Source: Theodoxus fluviatilis (Eukaryota; Mollusca; Gastropoda; Cycloneritida; Neritidae). From it: a DNA stretch of 15,223 bases. This document shows positions 1-9,901 of the stretch, piece after piece. A model generated the notes under the pieces. The model was not told where the DNA came from. It saw only the letters and a list, made by a program, of their open reading frames with translations, and ran no database searches. The stretch covers positions 5,001 through 20,223 of the forward strand of contig JAWQFJ010017469.1 of assembly GCA_034096865.1 (NCBI GenBank), read 5' to 3'. The first letter of the stretch is position 1. Each line of letters opens with the position of its first letter. The position numbers and the translations under genes are program-made.

Positions 1-904
<904 letters not shown>

Positions 905-2160
905 GGAGGAGAAACATCCACCCATCGGTCCATCTCTCTGTCCATTCATCCATCGAATCATCCATCCATCCGTCCATTCATCCATCCATTCGTTCATCCA
1001 TCCATCCATCCATCCGTCCATCCGTCCGTCCGTCAGTGCATCCGTCCGTCTATCTATCCATCTATACGTCCGTCTGTCCGTCTGTCCGTCCGTCCGTCCG
1101 TCCGTCCATCCTTTCATCAGTTCAGCTATCTATCTATCCATCCAACTATATATTCATATATCCATTTACCCATCCACCCATCCATCCATCCATGCATCCA
1201 TCCATCTATCCGTCCTTCCGTCCATTCATCCATCCATCCATTCATCCATCCATCTGTCCGTCCGTCTATCCATCCATCCGTCCGTCCGTCCGTCCGTCCA
1301 TCCATCCATCCATCCATCCATTCATCCATCAATCCATCCACCCACGCATCCTTCCATCCATCCATCCTTCCATCCATCCATCCGTCCATCCGTCCGTCCG
1401 TCCGTCCGCCCGTCCGTCCACCCACCCATCCATCCACTCATCCATTCACCCTCCCTCCCACCCACCCATCCACCCACCCATCCACCCATCCACTCATCAA
1501 TCCATCCACCCATCCATCCGTCCGTCCGTCCGTCCATCCATCCCCCTATCCACGCACCCACCTACCTATCCACCCATCCACCCATCCATCCATCCGTCCA
1601 TCCATCCATCCATCGATCTACCCCCCCCACCTATCCACCTACCCACCCACCCACCCACCCATCCATCCATCCATCCATCCTAGCATCCATCCATCCATCC
1701 ATCTACCCATCCATCCATACATCCATTCATTCATCCTACCGTCCGTCCGTCCATCCGTCCATCAGCCAGCCAGCCACCCTTTCGTCCGTCCATCCATCTA
1801 TCCGTCAGTCTGCCTATCCACCCATCAATCTATCCATCCATCCGTCCATCCATCTATCCATCCATCCATCCACCCACCCACCCACCCACCCACCCACCCA
1901 CCCACCCACCCACCCACCCATCCATCCATCCATCTATCCACCAATCCATCCATCCATCCATCCACCAATCCATCCATCCATCCATTCATTCATCCGTCCG
2001 TCCATCCGTCCAGCATCCATCCATCCGTCCAGCATCCATCCATCCATCCATCATTTCGTCTCTCCGTCCGTCCGTCCGTCCGTTCGACCATCCATCCATT
2101 TATCCATCCATCATTTCGTCTGTCCATCCGTTCGTCCGTCCGTCCATCTATCCATCTAAC
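905..2160. repeat. CATC/CGTC/CACC tetranucleotide repeat array
   Basis: About 1.25 kb of mixed tetranucleotides on the + strand (CATC, CGTC, CACC, TATC), pyrimidine-rich with few G outside the CGTC units. CATC and CGTC blocks alternate; a pure CACC block lies at about 1870-1919. Reading frames over it (IHPSIHPS, and MDGWMDGW on -) are repeat artefacts. The array stops at CTAAC (2156-2160), the likely branch point for exon A. Confidence 0.95.
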
Positions 2161-2183
2161 CAACTTACTGACACCCTTCACAG
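2156..2183 (+). promoter_or_regulatory. Branch point and 3' splice site of exon A
   Basis: CTAAC at 2156-2160 puts its A 25 nt before the exon. A second, closer CTGAC sits at 2168-2172. The stretch ends in CACCCTTCACAG. The polypyrimidine tract is short, and the microsatellite immediately upstream supplies further pyrimidine. Confidence 0.55.
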
Positions 2184-2433
2184 GTGGACGACAGCGAGGC
2201 TCACCTACAGAAACTGTCCAAGTCGCACCAGCCCGTGTTTTCAAGGGCCGTGCGTGCGTACGGAGAGGTCATTGACGGCGACCCGTGCAGGTTAAAGGTC
2301 AGCAGCGACTCCCCCGCCCTGGCCAGCATGAGGGGCAGGCACCGAGATGGCTTCGTGGCCACCCTGGCCAAAAACGCGGTGGCCTTCCTCAACACGCAGA
2401 AAGGAGGGTGGATCGTCTTCGGCGTGGACGGCG
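2184..2433 (+). CDS. Exon A of a Schlafen-like (AlbA_2 domain) gene
   Basis: Internal coding exon of 250 bp. It is preceded by ...CTGACACCCTTCACAG and followed by the donor GTGAGG, and ends in phase 1 after codon 83. A branch-point-like CTAAC has its A at 2159, 25 nt upstream. The frame from 2184 is open, and GC-rich codons contrast with the flanking repeats. Residues 67-83 read [17 protein letters not shown], matching the AlbA_2/Schlafen-core pattern of a helix ending in AF.NT, a GG turn and a strand ending GVD. Upstream, residues 31-40 ([10 protein letters not shown], then K) occupy the place where Schlafens normally carry E-x4-E-F-K. Known for the family: AlbA_2 domains bind nucleic acid, and vertebrate Schlafens such as SLFN13 cut tRNA/rRNA with a Glu-Glu-Asp site. 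Whether this protein is a nuclease is unknown. No start codon is assigned because the exon is internal; earlier exons must lie to the left of this window or in its repeats. A divergent AlbA-like regulator is the main alternative. Confidence 0.75.
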
Positions 2434-2440
2434 GTGAGGT

Positions 2441-2792
2441 TCCATGGTCGAGTGGACAGCGCGCTCGACCTGCAGTCGCTTGCGGCTGGTGGGTGCGGTG
2501 TTCGAAGCTGGGTGGCTTCTAGAGTTGTATCCTCGGGCAAAGTCCTTAACTCACATTGTTCCTCCCGATCCAGGAGTAAAACAGGTCCCTGTGAGGGCTG
2601 AATTGGGGTTATTGTGAAAGCTAAGTTTGGCGTGTTCGTCCACAGCATGCATTTTCCCCGGGGAGTTGAGATGGTGCTGGAATGATGAAAAGAGGTGGCC
2701 CAATGACCAGGAGGTAATCGTGTGCGCTTTGAGCACCCATCAGTGGGTGGAAAAGTCGCAATATAAAAAAGAGCACATTTACCTTTACCTCT
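2441..2792 (+). mobile_element. tRNA-derived SINE, copy 1
   Basis: A tRNA-like head carries both internal RNA polymerase III promoter boxes: A box TGGTCGAGTGG at 2445-2455 and B box GTTCGAAGC at 2500-2508, 55 bp apart start to start. A tRNA-unrelated body follows, then a tail module GTGCGCTTTGAGCACCCATC, an AAAAGTCGCAATATAAAAAA stretch and ATTTACCTTTACCT. The tail module recurs at 3853-3979, which shows it is a dispersed family. The head starts about 7 bp after the splice donor of exon A. The precise 5' end and a target duplication are not clear. Confidence 0.75.
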
Positions 2793-3049
2793 GAGTGAAG
2801 GAAGCTCTATGCCTGAGCTGAGTAGTTCCCCGTAGCACCGTTCCCCATCCTTAACTCGTATCCCAGTTCCTCCCTTGTTTCTTAGGTTAACTCTTTAAGT
2901 TCCTGTGTGATGTAGATGGACAGTTTAATTGCCTGTCTTGTAAAGAAGCTATAAGAAGAAGCCTAAGATGGACGGAGAAGGGTGGAACAGGATTACCAGT
3001 CAAGGGCGGAGAAAAGCGCTACAAGGACTTATGTTAATCAGGGTCGTTG
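2793..3049. other. Intronic sequence without a recognised feature
   Basis: AT/GC-balanced intron sequence following the SINE. No long open frame, no exon-like signal and no clear repeat is seen here. Confidence 0.5.
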
Positions 3050-3760
3050 TGCACAAAGCCTCACGCGTCGCAGGCGATGTGGCTAGCGACTAAACGCTTG
3101 GTACAATCGCTTGCGACATCGGCAGACTAGCCTGTGCACGTTTCCACATCTCCTAGCCTCGTGTAATGGCGAGTATAAATTATATGTACAGATTTTCTTG
3201 CTATCTGTATAGCTCAAACTCGCCATCTCCTTCTCGCTCGTTGTGGATGCTATGATGGGCTTTTTAGTTGGCGCTTGGAGAACTACATCAGTAAAACCCT
3301 CAACGATTGGAAAATATCTTTCGATGGCGCTCGCAACTAAACACGTACAAAATAGGGCAGTTTCTATTCCGTTCCATACGCGGCTGTGTGGCTTGACTGC
3401 ATCGCTGTCTACACGTGTGGCATGCGATGAGCACTGTACATACATAAAGCTTTGCGTGAAGAGCGCCAGTGTGGAATGTGTGGAATCGCCTCGTATACAG
3501 GGGGGCTTAAAGGCCAGCGTGCGTCGCTGTAACAACCAATCGTGGTTGGCAATAGTGGAGCTTGAGTATTAGTGCTGTTCGTCGAAATGAGGAATTTCTT
3601 TGTCGTGTAGACAGTGACTATGTAGAAGGGTAAAATCGCCTCGTGTAAGACGGCCTTTACCGAGCTTGACACTCTCTGGCTTGCGACTAGGGGGTGCAGC
3701 GATCGAAGCTCCGCCGATTCCACGCGTACATCCTTCAGTAAAAAGGTGCTTCACTCACAC
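3050..3760. other. Unrecognised stretch, possibly a decayed DNA-transposon copy
   Basis: Higher-complexity sequence with motifs repeated within it: CCTCGTGTA at 3157-3165 and 3639-3647, CCTCGTATA at 3489-3497, and GTGGCTAGCGACTA (about 3079) versus CTGGCTTGCGACTA (about 3677) near the two ends. The minus-strand frame 3083-3535 (150 codons) has no motif I recognise. Motifs repeated near both ends suggest a non-autonomous element, but no clean terminal inverted repeats or target duplication could be fixed. Confidence 0.3.
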
Positions 3761-3852
3761 CGCTTCTCCACAACCAGGTGTCACGGGGGAACTTGCGAGG
3801 GTGGAGCTGGAAAGTTGTGGAAAACTTCTTTGGTGCCATTATTCGCAGCCTG

Positions 3853-3979
3853 GTTGCAGCAGGCTTCCCAGGACGTGGAGACGGCGTAGGAGTGATATGC
3901 AGAAAGGCCCGATGACTAGAGGGTAAAAGTGCGCGGTTTGAGCACTCATCAAGGGGGTTAAAAGTCGCAGTATAAAAAG
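3853..3979 (+). mobile_element. 5'-truncated SINE tail, copy 2
   Basis: This matches the 3' half of the SINE at 2441-2792 in order. The shared blocks are GGAGACGGCGTAGGAGTGAT versus GAGATGGTGCTGGAATGAT, then GGCCCGATGACTAGAGGGTA, TTTGAGCACTCATC and AAAAGTCGCAGTATAAAAAG. The tRNA-like head with A and B boxes is missing, so this is a truncated or older copy. Divergence is visibly higher than expected for a recent duplication. Confidence 0.65.
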
Positions 3980-4159
3980 CCAGAGAGACATGGAGACAAT
4001 GTGGCACAGGTGTGACATCTTCGCCATCCTTGACCTTTGCCCTGGAAGAGTGGCGGAGGATAAAATGATTGAGAGACATCGACAACGATGTAATGAGATA
4101 TAAGGAAATGACTGACTGAATGATGATAAACTATCGGAGAACCAGATAAAGAATACAAA

Positions 4160-4345
4160 CTGAATAAACTAATGAACGAATGAATGACCGAAGAAATAAA
4201 TGAATGAATGAATGGAGGAAGGAACGAACGAACGAATGGATTAATGGAAAAATGAATGAATAGTGGATGAACGGATAATTGAATGAACGGACTGATGAAT
4301 TAAAGTACGATTGAACGGATGTAGGAATGAATGAATATTGTACAA
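4160..4345. repeat. AATG/GAAC tetranucleotide repeat
   Basis: Degenerate run of GAATGAAT, GAACGAAC and GGATGAAT units, purine-rich on +. Related units occur at 12482-12750. Confidence 0.9.
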
Positions 4346-4489
4346 TGTCTTTCCTCCACGAGTTCGATCGTCACGCATCCTTCCTCAGCACAACCGAATG
4401 CATTTTATTGAATATCCTGAAATTAGCCAATGAACTCTGCATAAAGCCCCAGCAACCATCTCGGAATAGGCGTGGTTACGGAATCCCGA

Positions 4490-4552
4490 CTGACCCTATT
4501 TGTTACTGCACACCCCTATCTGTTACTGCACACCCCTATCTGTTACTGCTCA
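4490..4552. repeat. 20-bp tandem repeat, about three copies
   Basis: The unit TGTTACTGCACACCCCTATC is present as two near-exact copies plus a third that changes after TGTTACTGC. The short length and near-identity indicate a young local duplication. Confidence 0.85.
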
Positions 4553-4759
4553 CAAAAAAGAACGAATGAAAAAAGAAAAACGATGGTAAACAACGAAGAG
4601 CTCGCTGTCCCACCTTCCTGCCCAATTAGCATTCAGGGGATCCACAATTTAAGTGTTTTAAGGCGTTTTCAGCAAAAGATACATTTTGATTTATGTTAAA
4701 TCTGGGGTCTTCTAAAATTAAAAATTTTAAAGAGTTCAGATCGACTTCCCAACCTTTTT

Positions 4760-4815
4760 GGGGGGATGGGGGTGGTGGTGGTGGGGTGGGGGGGGGGGGG
4801 GGGGGGGGGGGGGGG
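4760..4815 (+). repeat. Poly(G) tract
   Basis: GGGGGGATGGGGGTGGTGG leads into an uninterrupted run of 28 G at 4788-4815. It could form G-quadruplexes; the exact run length may also be an assembly or polymerase estimate. Confidence 0.9.
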
Positions 4816-5261
4816 CAAGTCATCGTAACGACAACATTTCTTTGCAGCCGAATTGATCACTCTTTTACAAAGAGCTCAGATTCTACGTGTCAGAGAAGAC
4901 TGTAGCAGCCCACGGCCAGAGACTTGTAATCATTGGTTGGATTTGTTCTACAAAGCAGAGCCAAGGGAAGATCGGTGAGGTCATGGGCACCTCTCTCTAG
5001 CATCGCCTAGGGTATTTCAGAACGATAGAAACTTATGTAATTTCTGTACTTGTATCGACACTTATTTATATTTGTTGATGGCTCCTTACGGAAATTCTTT
5101 ACCATCTAATGATATATTCAATATAAACCCGACAATCATTGACAGATTGAGCAATTGTACGTTTTCACCCCATGATTTCACGTCAACCACCGACTGGACC
5201 CACTTTCACCCCACCCCATCCCTCCCCCATTTCATTCTACCTCACACCATTCCACCACGCA
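4816..5261. other. Intronic sequence without a recognised feature
   Basis: No exon-like open frame, repeat or structured element is seen. It becomes C/T/A-rich towards its 3' end. Confidence 0.5.
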
Positions 5262-5410
5262 CGAACGTAAGCACGCAAGCAAGTGAGCAAGCGAGCAACC
5301 AACCAACCAACCTACCTACCAATCACCACCGAGCTACCTATCCACTAACTTGTTTACCTACCCATCTGATCAACCAACCAAACAATCAACCAACCAACCT
5401 ACCTAACTAT
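5262..5410. repeat. AACC/CTAC/AAGC tetranucleotide repeat
   Basis: AGCAAGCGAGCAACCAACC followed by CTACC and CAACCAACC units. It is almost G-free on + after 5295 and of the same base bias as the 5703-5940 tract. Confidence 0.85.
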
Positions 5411-5493
5411 CCACGCACCATTTGATCAACAGATTGAAAAGCTCCCCCACCCATCCACAAATCAAACTAAAAGACCGAAGGTCATTAGTCACT

Positions 5494-5505
5494 GGTCACG
5501 TGACC
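5494..5505. promoter_or_regulatory. Palindromic E-box GGTCACGTGACC
   Basis: A perfect 12-bp palindrome with the CACGTG E-box core inside intron 1. It is a plausible bHLH (USF/MITF/CLOCK type) site by motif only. A single 12-mer in 3.5 kb of intron gives no proof of use. Confidence 0.3.
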
Positions 5506-5702
5506 TGGCTTGGTCGTGAGGGCGCTGCAATGCTAAACCCTTCACCAACGGACTCCATTACTGGCGGTCATGGAATAGGGCCTGAGTTCCGGCAAAGCTC
5601 ATCTCTGTTCCCTCAGTGATGTTCTCTGCCTACTCCTTTCGCTGTCTACCTCGTTCCCTTTTCCCCTGTGTTGATCCCTGACGGATGTTCGGGAGAGCCC
5701 AT

Positions 5703-5940
5703 CAGATCGAAGGACCAAACAACCAACTCACCAACGAACCAACCAACCAACCAACCAACCAACCAAACTAAATCAACCCCACCCCACCCAACCCAATCCA
5801 ACCCAACCCAAACCAAACCAAACCAAACCAAACCAAACCAAACCAAACCAAACCAAACCAAACCAACCCATCAACCAAACAACCAAACCAAACCAAACCA
5901 AACCAACCCAAATAATCCAACCAACGTAACCAACCAACCA
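5703..5940. repeat. AACC and AAACC microsatellite, G-free on the + strand
   Basis: (AACC)n followed by about eleven copies of AAACC at about 5809-5865, then mixed units. Positions 5737-5925 contain no G on + (no C on -). It lies directly upstream of the exon B acceptor. The reading frame covering it and exon B is open through the repeat only because the units lack stops. Confidence 0.9.
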
Positions 5941-5965
5941 GCCAGTCTACGCATCTTGCTCGCAG

Positions 5966-6136
5966 GCCGCGCGTGCGGGTTTGCCATGCGGCGAGGCGAG
6001 GAGACGCAGATTCGGAAGCTGGTGGACGAAGTGATGACTCGGGGCATCTCTCCCCCCGTGCCCCTGTCCCTCTACTCCCTCACCATGGAAACCCTGGTCA
6101 AGGTGCCCAAAGAAAAGAGGCCTCCTGAAGGCGCAG
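5966..6136 (+). CDS. Exon B of the Schlafen-like (AlbA_2 domain) gene
   Basis: Internal exon of 171 bp with acceptor ...GCATCTTGCTCGCAG and donor GTGAGC. It takes two bases to complete the glycine codon opened by exon A, restoring the frame, and again ends in phase 1. The joined reading is FGVDGG then RACGFAMRRGEE, followed by TQIRKLVDEVMTRGISPPVPLSLYSLTMETL. This follows the AlbA_2 order: the GVD strand, a short loop with a glycine, an acidic helix that ends in I-x-P-P-V, then the next beta strand. The exon ends in a K/P-rich loop (VPKEKRPPEGA) before the last strand of the domain. An (AACC)/(AAACC) microsatellite runs to within about 25 nt of the acceptor, and G-rich runs follow the donor. 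Phase agreement with exons A and C argues strongly that these are spliced together, although an extra exon hidden in the intron cannot be excluded. Confidence 0.75.
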
Positions 6137-6149
6137 GTGAGCACCCCCA

Positions 6150-6475
6150 TCAGAGAAGGAGGGAGGGTAGGGTAAGCGGGAGGAAAGACGGGGGGGGTTG
6201 GGTTAAGGGGGGCAGGGGTGGGTGGCTGGGGATGGAGAAGAGAAAGTAAAGCAGGAGAAGGCTGAAGAGAGTGAAGGCTATGAGGAGAAGGGGAAAGGGG
6301 GGGGGGGGGGTGGCAGGGGGGATGGGGTGTGTGTGTGTGAGTGGGAATGGAGAGGAGAAAGTGAGGCAGGAGAGGGCTGAAGAGAGTGAAGGCTATGAGG
6401 GGAAGGGGAAAGGGGGAGCAGAGGGAGAAGGGGGAAGAGGGAAAGAGACAGTGATGAGAAGAAGTAAAGGCCTCC
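6150..6475. repeat. G/A-rich tract with an imperfect duplication of about 115 bp
   Basis: The block GCAGGAGAAGGCTGAAGAGA...GGAAAGGGGG starting near 6251 recurs near 6366, both preceded by GGGA(A)TGGAGA(A/G)GAGAAAGT. Between them lie a poly(G) run and (GT)n. Following the donor of exon B, the G-triplet richness may act as an intronic splicing enhancer (inference). Confidence 0.75.
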
Positions 6476-6477
6476 TC

Positions 6478-7936
6478 ACACCTGGAAACATTTCTGGCAA
6501 CTGCGCTGTTTCCATTAGAAATGTCGCATCAGGCGTGCTCAAACATGGCAATGTTCTGGCAACCATGCTGTTTCCATAGGAAATGTCGCACCTGCAATTG
6601 GCAAGAAATGTTTCAGGCGTGCTCAAACATGGCAATGTTCTGGCAACTGCGCTGTTTCCATTAGAAATGTCGCATCAGGCGTGCTCAAACATGGCAATGT
6701 TCTGGCAACCATGCTGTTTCCATAGGAAATGTCGCATCTGCAATTGGCAAGAAATGTTTCAGGCGTGCTCAAACATGGCAATGTTCTGGCAACAATGCTG
6801 TTTCCATAGGAAATGTCGCATCTGCAATTGGCAAGAAATGTTTCAGGCGTGCTCACACATGGCAATGTTCTGGCAACAATGCTGTTTCCATAGGAAATGT
6901 CGCATCTGCAATTGGCAAGAAATGTTTCAGGCGTGCTCACACATGGCAATGTTCTGGCAACAATGCTGTTTCCATAGGAAATGTCGCATCTGCAATTGGC
7001 AAGAAATGTTTCAGGCGTGCTCAAACATGGCAATGTTCTGGCAACTATGCTGTTTCCATAGGAAATGTCGCATCTGCAATTGGCAAGAAATGTTTCAGGC
7101 GTGCTCAAACATGGCAATGTTCTGGCAACAATGCTGTTTCCATAGGAAATGTCGCATCTGCAATTGGCAAGAAATGTTTCAGGCGTGCTCACACATGGCA
7201 ATGTTCTGGCAACAATGCTGTTTCCATAGGAAATGTCGCATCTGCAATTGGCAAGAAATGTTTCAGGCGTGCTCACACATGGCAATGTTCTGGCAACAAT
7301 GCTGTTTCCATAGGAAATGTCGCATCTGCAATTGGCAAGAAATGTTTCAGGCGTGCTCAAACATGGCAATGTTCTGGCAACAATGCTGTTTCCATAGGAA
7401 ATGTCGCATCTGCAATTGGCAAGAAATGTTTCAGGCGTGCTCACACATGGCAATGTTCTGGCAACAATGCTGTTTCCATAGGAAATGTCGCATCTGCAAT
7501 TGGCAAGAAATGTTTCAGGCGTGCTCACACATGGCAATGTTCTGGCAACAATGCTGTTTCCATAGGAAATGTCGCATCTGCAATTGGCAAGAAATGTTTC
7601 AGGCGTGCTCACACATGGCAATGTTCTGGCAACAATGCTGTTTCCATAGGAAATGTCGCATCTGCAATTGGCAAGAAATGTTTCAGGCGTGCTCACACAT
7701 GGCAATGTTCTGGCAACAATGCTGTTTCCATAGGAAATGTCGCATCTGCAATTGGCAAGAAATGTTTCAGGCGTGCTCAAACATGGCAATGTTCTGGCAA
7801 CTATGCTGTTTCCGTAGGAAATGTCGCATCTGCAATTGGCAAGAAATGTTTCAGGTGTGCTCAAACATGGCAATGTTCTGGCAACAATGCTGTTTCCATA
7901 GGAAATGTCGCGCTTGCAAGCGGCAAAAGCAATGTT
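6478..7936. repeat. 84-bp satellite array, about 17 units
   Basis: Units begin at AGGCGTGCTC: 6531, 6615, 6677, then every 84 bp to 7853, preceded by a partial unit from 6478 and ending in a degenerate unit. The unit at 6615 and the partial first unit lack 22 bp and would be 62 bp long, giving a 146-bp (62+84) composite repeated at the 5' edge. Each unit has the hairpin TTTCCATAGGAAA. Units differ mainly at CAAACATGG versus CACACATGG and at ACAATG/ACTATG/ACCATG. Because 84 is divisible by 3, a stop-free frame in one unit stays open through the array on both strands; the cysteine-rich 28-residue repeat on + and its minus-strand counterpart are therefore not annotated as proteins. Confidence 0.95.
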
Positions 7937-7968
7937 TAGTCGAGTTTCCGCCCAATAAAACACGTACT

Positions 7969-8820
7969 ATTTTTGACTCACATCAGTCACATGCGAAGCA
8001 AAAGTGAGTCTATGTACTCACCCGTTTCGTCCGTCCGGGCGTCCGGGCGTCCTAAAACTTTAACGTTGGATTTTTCTCGGAGACTATTAAGTTTATCAAT
8101 ACCAAATGTGGCATGATTGTGTATAACAAGGCCTCAAAAAACATACATAGTGACTTGTCCTTGCTTCAAGGTCAAGGTCGCAGGGGCCATAAATGTTGTC
8201 TAAAAAACAGTCATTTTTCACATTTTCTCAATTTTCTCTGAAGTGTTTGAGATTGGATACCTGAACTATATATGGTATATAGGGCAAAGTAAGCCCTATC
8301 TTTTGATACCAGTTTGGTTGACCTTGCTTCAAGGTCAAGGTCACAGGGGCTCTTCAAAGTTGGATTGTATACATATTTTGAAGTGACCTTGACCCTGAAC
8401 TATGGAAGATAACTGTTTCAAACTTAATAATTATGTGGGGCACATGTTATACTTACATCATGAGACACATTTGGTCACATATCATCAAGATCAAGGTCAC
8501 TTTGACCCTTATGAAATGTGACCAAAATGGGGTAGTGAACCACTAAAAGTGACCATATCTCATGGTAGAAAGTGCCAAAAAGCACCATTGTGCTTCTTAT
8601 GTCTTGAATTAACAGCTTTGTGTTGCATGACCTTGGATGACCTTGACCTTGGGTCAAGGTCACATGTATTTTGTTAGGAAAAATGTGTAAAGCATTTCTT
8701 AGTGTATGATGTCATTGGTAGGTTTAGTTGTTTGACCTTGACATTGAAGGTCACCTGAAGGTCAAGGTCATATAAAGGTCAAGGTCAAGCATGTGAGTCG
8801 TATGGGCTTTGCCCTTCTTG
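7969..8820. mobile_element. Dispersed mollusc-type repeat with TCAAGGTCA array
   Basis: The left end is ATTTTTGACTCAC...ATGCGAAGCAAAAGTGAGTC and contains the inverted pair GACTCAC/GTGAGTC. The right end reads AAGCATGTGAGTCGTATGGG, then CTTTGCCCTTCTTG, so GACTCACATGC at the left faces GCATGTGAGTC at the right. A second copy of the left end starts at 15180, which proves dispersal. No coding capacity is seen. The inside carries ten exact TCAAGGTCA motifs on either strand. Membership in a common mollusc repeat family is from memory; the transposition mechanism is not known to me. Confidence 0.7.
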
Positions 8821-9610
8821 TTTCATGTTCTTCGGACACTGCCTTTAGCATTCCCTCGAACAGCCAATCAGATGGGTTCCTGCCTGTGATGTTGTGGAAA
8901 AGACGTGTACAACAATGTCTTAATGGTGGCCACACCACGCTCGATTCGAATTTTCTGTGGCCACTGCTACTTCCTCTGTCAGGATGTGACATTTTGCCCT
9001 TTCGTAATTATGCTTTTTCGTGTTTGAAGGCTATGCACTGCCTTTGCTGGCTGTTAGGCTGTGGGACTAGATTTTATTGATTTTATATCACTAGTTTAGT
9101 GAATTATACTATACTCCGCTGTCGCGGAGAGTTATATTACCATGATGGAAGTGTTTCTTAACGTTGTGGCCTTATATAGCCTACAAGGCTGATAGGCGCT
9201 TAAACTCCATCCATCCATCATCCAACTGTCAGGATGTCCAGACGCTTGAATATAAATCTGCTGTACAGTTCTTCATCACTGTATCTTTCCCGTGTGTTGC
9301 GAAAAACCTGTTGCGGTCACAAGGAACGCAGCTGACTCGATCGATCAAATACAACACCAACCCCATTCAGCGTGGCTGAGACTAGTGGATCTCTGTGTTC
9401 AGAATGCACCAACCCTGTTGAACGTCTGGGCGGAGAGCAGGGTTGATAGCGGGTCTGGAATGCGATTTCACACCGTAGGGCGTTTTTCTCGTTTTCTTTG
9501 TGAGAAACTGGTTGGTTGGTGACTTGTAATTTGAAAAAAAATAATACAATATCACTATGAGATCAATGTTACTGGGAAAGTTGGAAACAATCTATCAAAG
9601 CACCTATTCT
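8821..9610. other. Intronic sequence without a recognised gene
   Basis: Mixed-complexity sequence. It contains a small hairpin CTCCGC-TGTC-GCGGAG at 9114-9129 and several short open frames without recognised motifs. No splice-flanked exon of the Schlafen-like gene is evident. Confidence 0.45.
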
Positions 9611-9614
9611 TGTG

Positions 9615-9720
9615 TAATACACGTAGCCTAGTGGGTGTCGTTGTCAACGAACTTGGTGGCCCCGGGTTCCTTTTCAGGCCGATACCAATCTTCTGCAAGT
9701 TTCTTTTTATGTCACCCTAG
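9615..9720 (+). mobile_element. Possible decayed tRNA-derived SINE head
   Basis: TAGCCTAGTGG at 9624-9634 fits an RNA polymerase III A box. Downstream, ...GGTGGCCCCGGGTTCCTTTTC resembles a tRNA T-arm whose B box (GWTCRANNC) has decayed. No tail module was found. Confidence 0.35.
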
Positions 9721-9901
9721 TTTTCATTTAGGCCTCCTCACTCGTGGCAAGTATTATCAACAGGACACGAAATTTCCCTGTGCCCCGTAAAACGCTAAAT
9801 GAGATCTGGGGTGAGATATAACAAGAATTACAGACAAGGGCATGGGCCAGAAAATGAACCAGGTGTGACATCGCCGATGGTAAATCATACTCTTTGGTTC
9901 T

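Noticed and set aside
2445..2508. Functional tRNA gene
   Set aside because: A and B boxes are present, but the acceptor and anticodon stems do not pair properly and a SINE-type body and tail follow.
3083..3535. 150-codon minus-strand frame as a gene
   Set aside because: No recognised motif, overlapped by an opposite-strand frame of similar length, and within a stretch with repeat-like motifs.
6478..7936. CRISPR array
   Set aside because: The units are contiguous with no unique spacers, and the locus is eukaryotic.
6583..8007. 474-codon cysteine-rich 28-residue repeat protein on + and 446-codon repeat protein on -
   Set aside because: The 84-bp unit length is a multiple of three, so any stop-free frame persists. 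Both strands are open at once, unit changes do not favour synonymous sites (N/H, Q/L replacements), and the start and end lie in degenerate repeat.
9114..9142. Hairpin plus TTATATTAC resembling a CRESS-virus replication origin
   Set aside because: The nonanucleotide is not exact and lies outside the loop, and no Rep-like frame is nearby.
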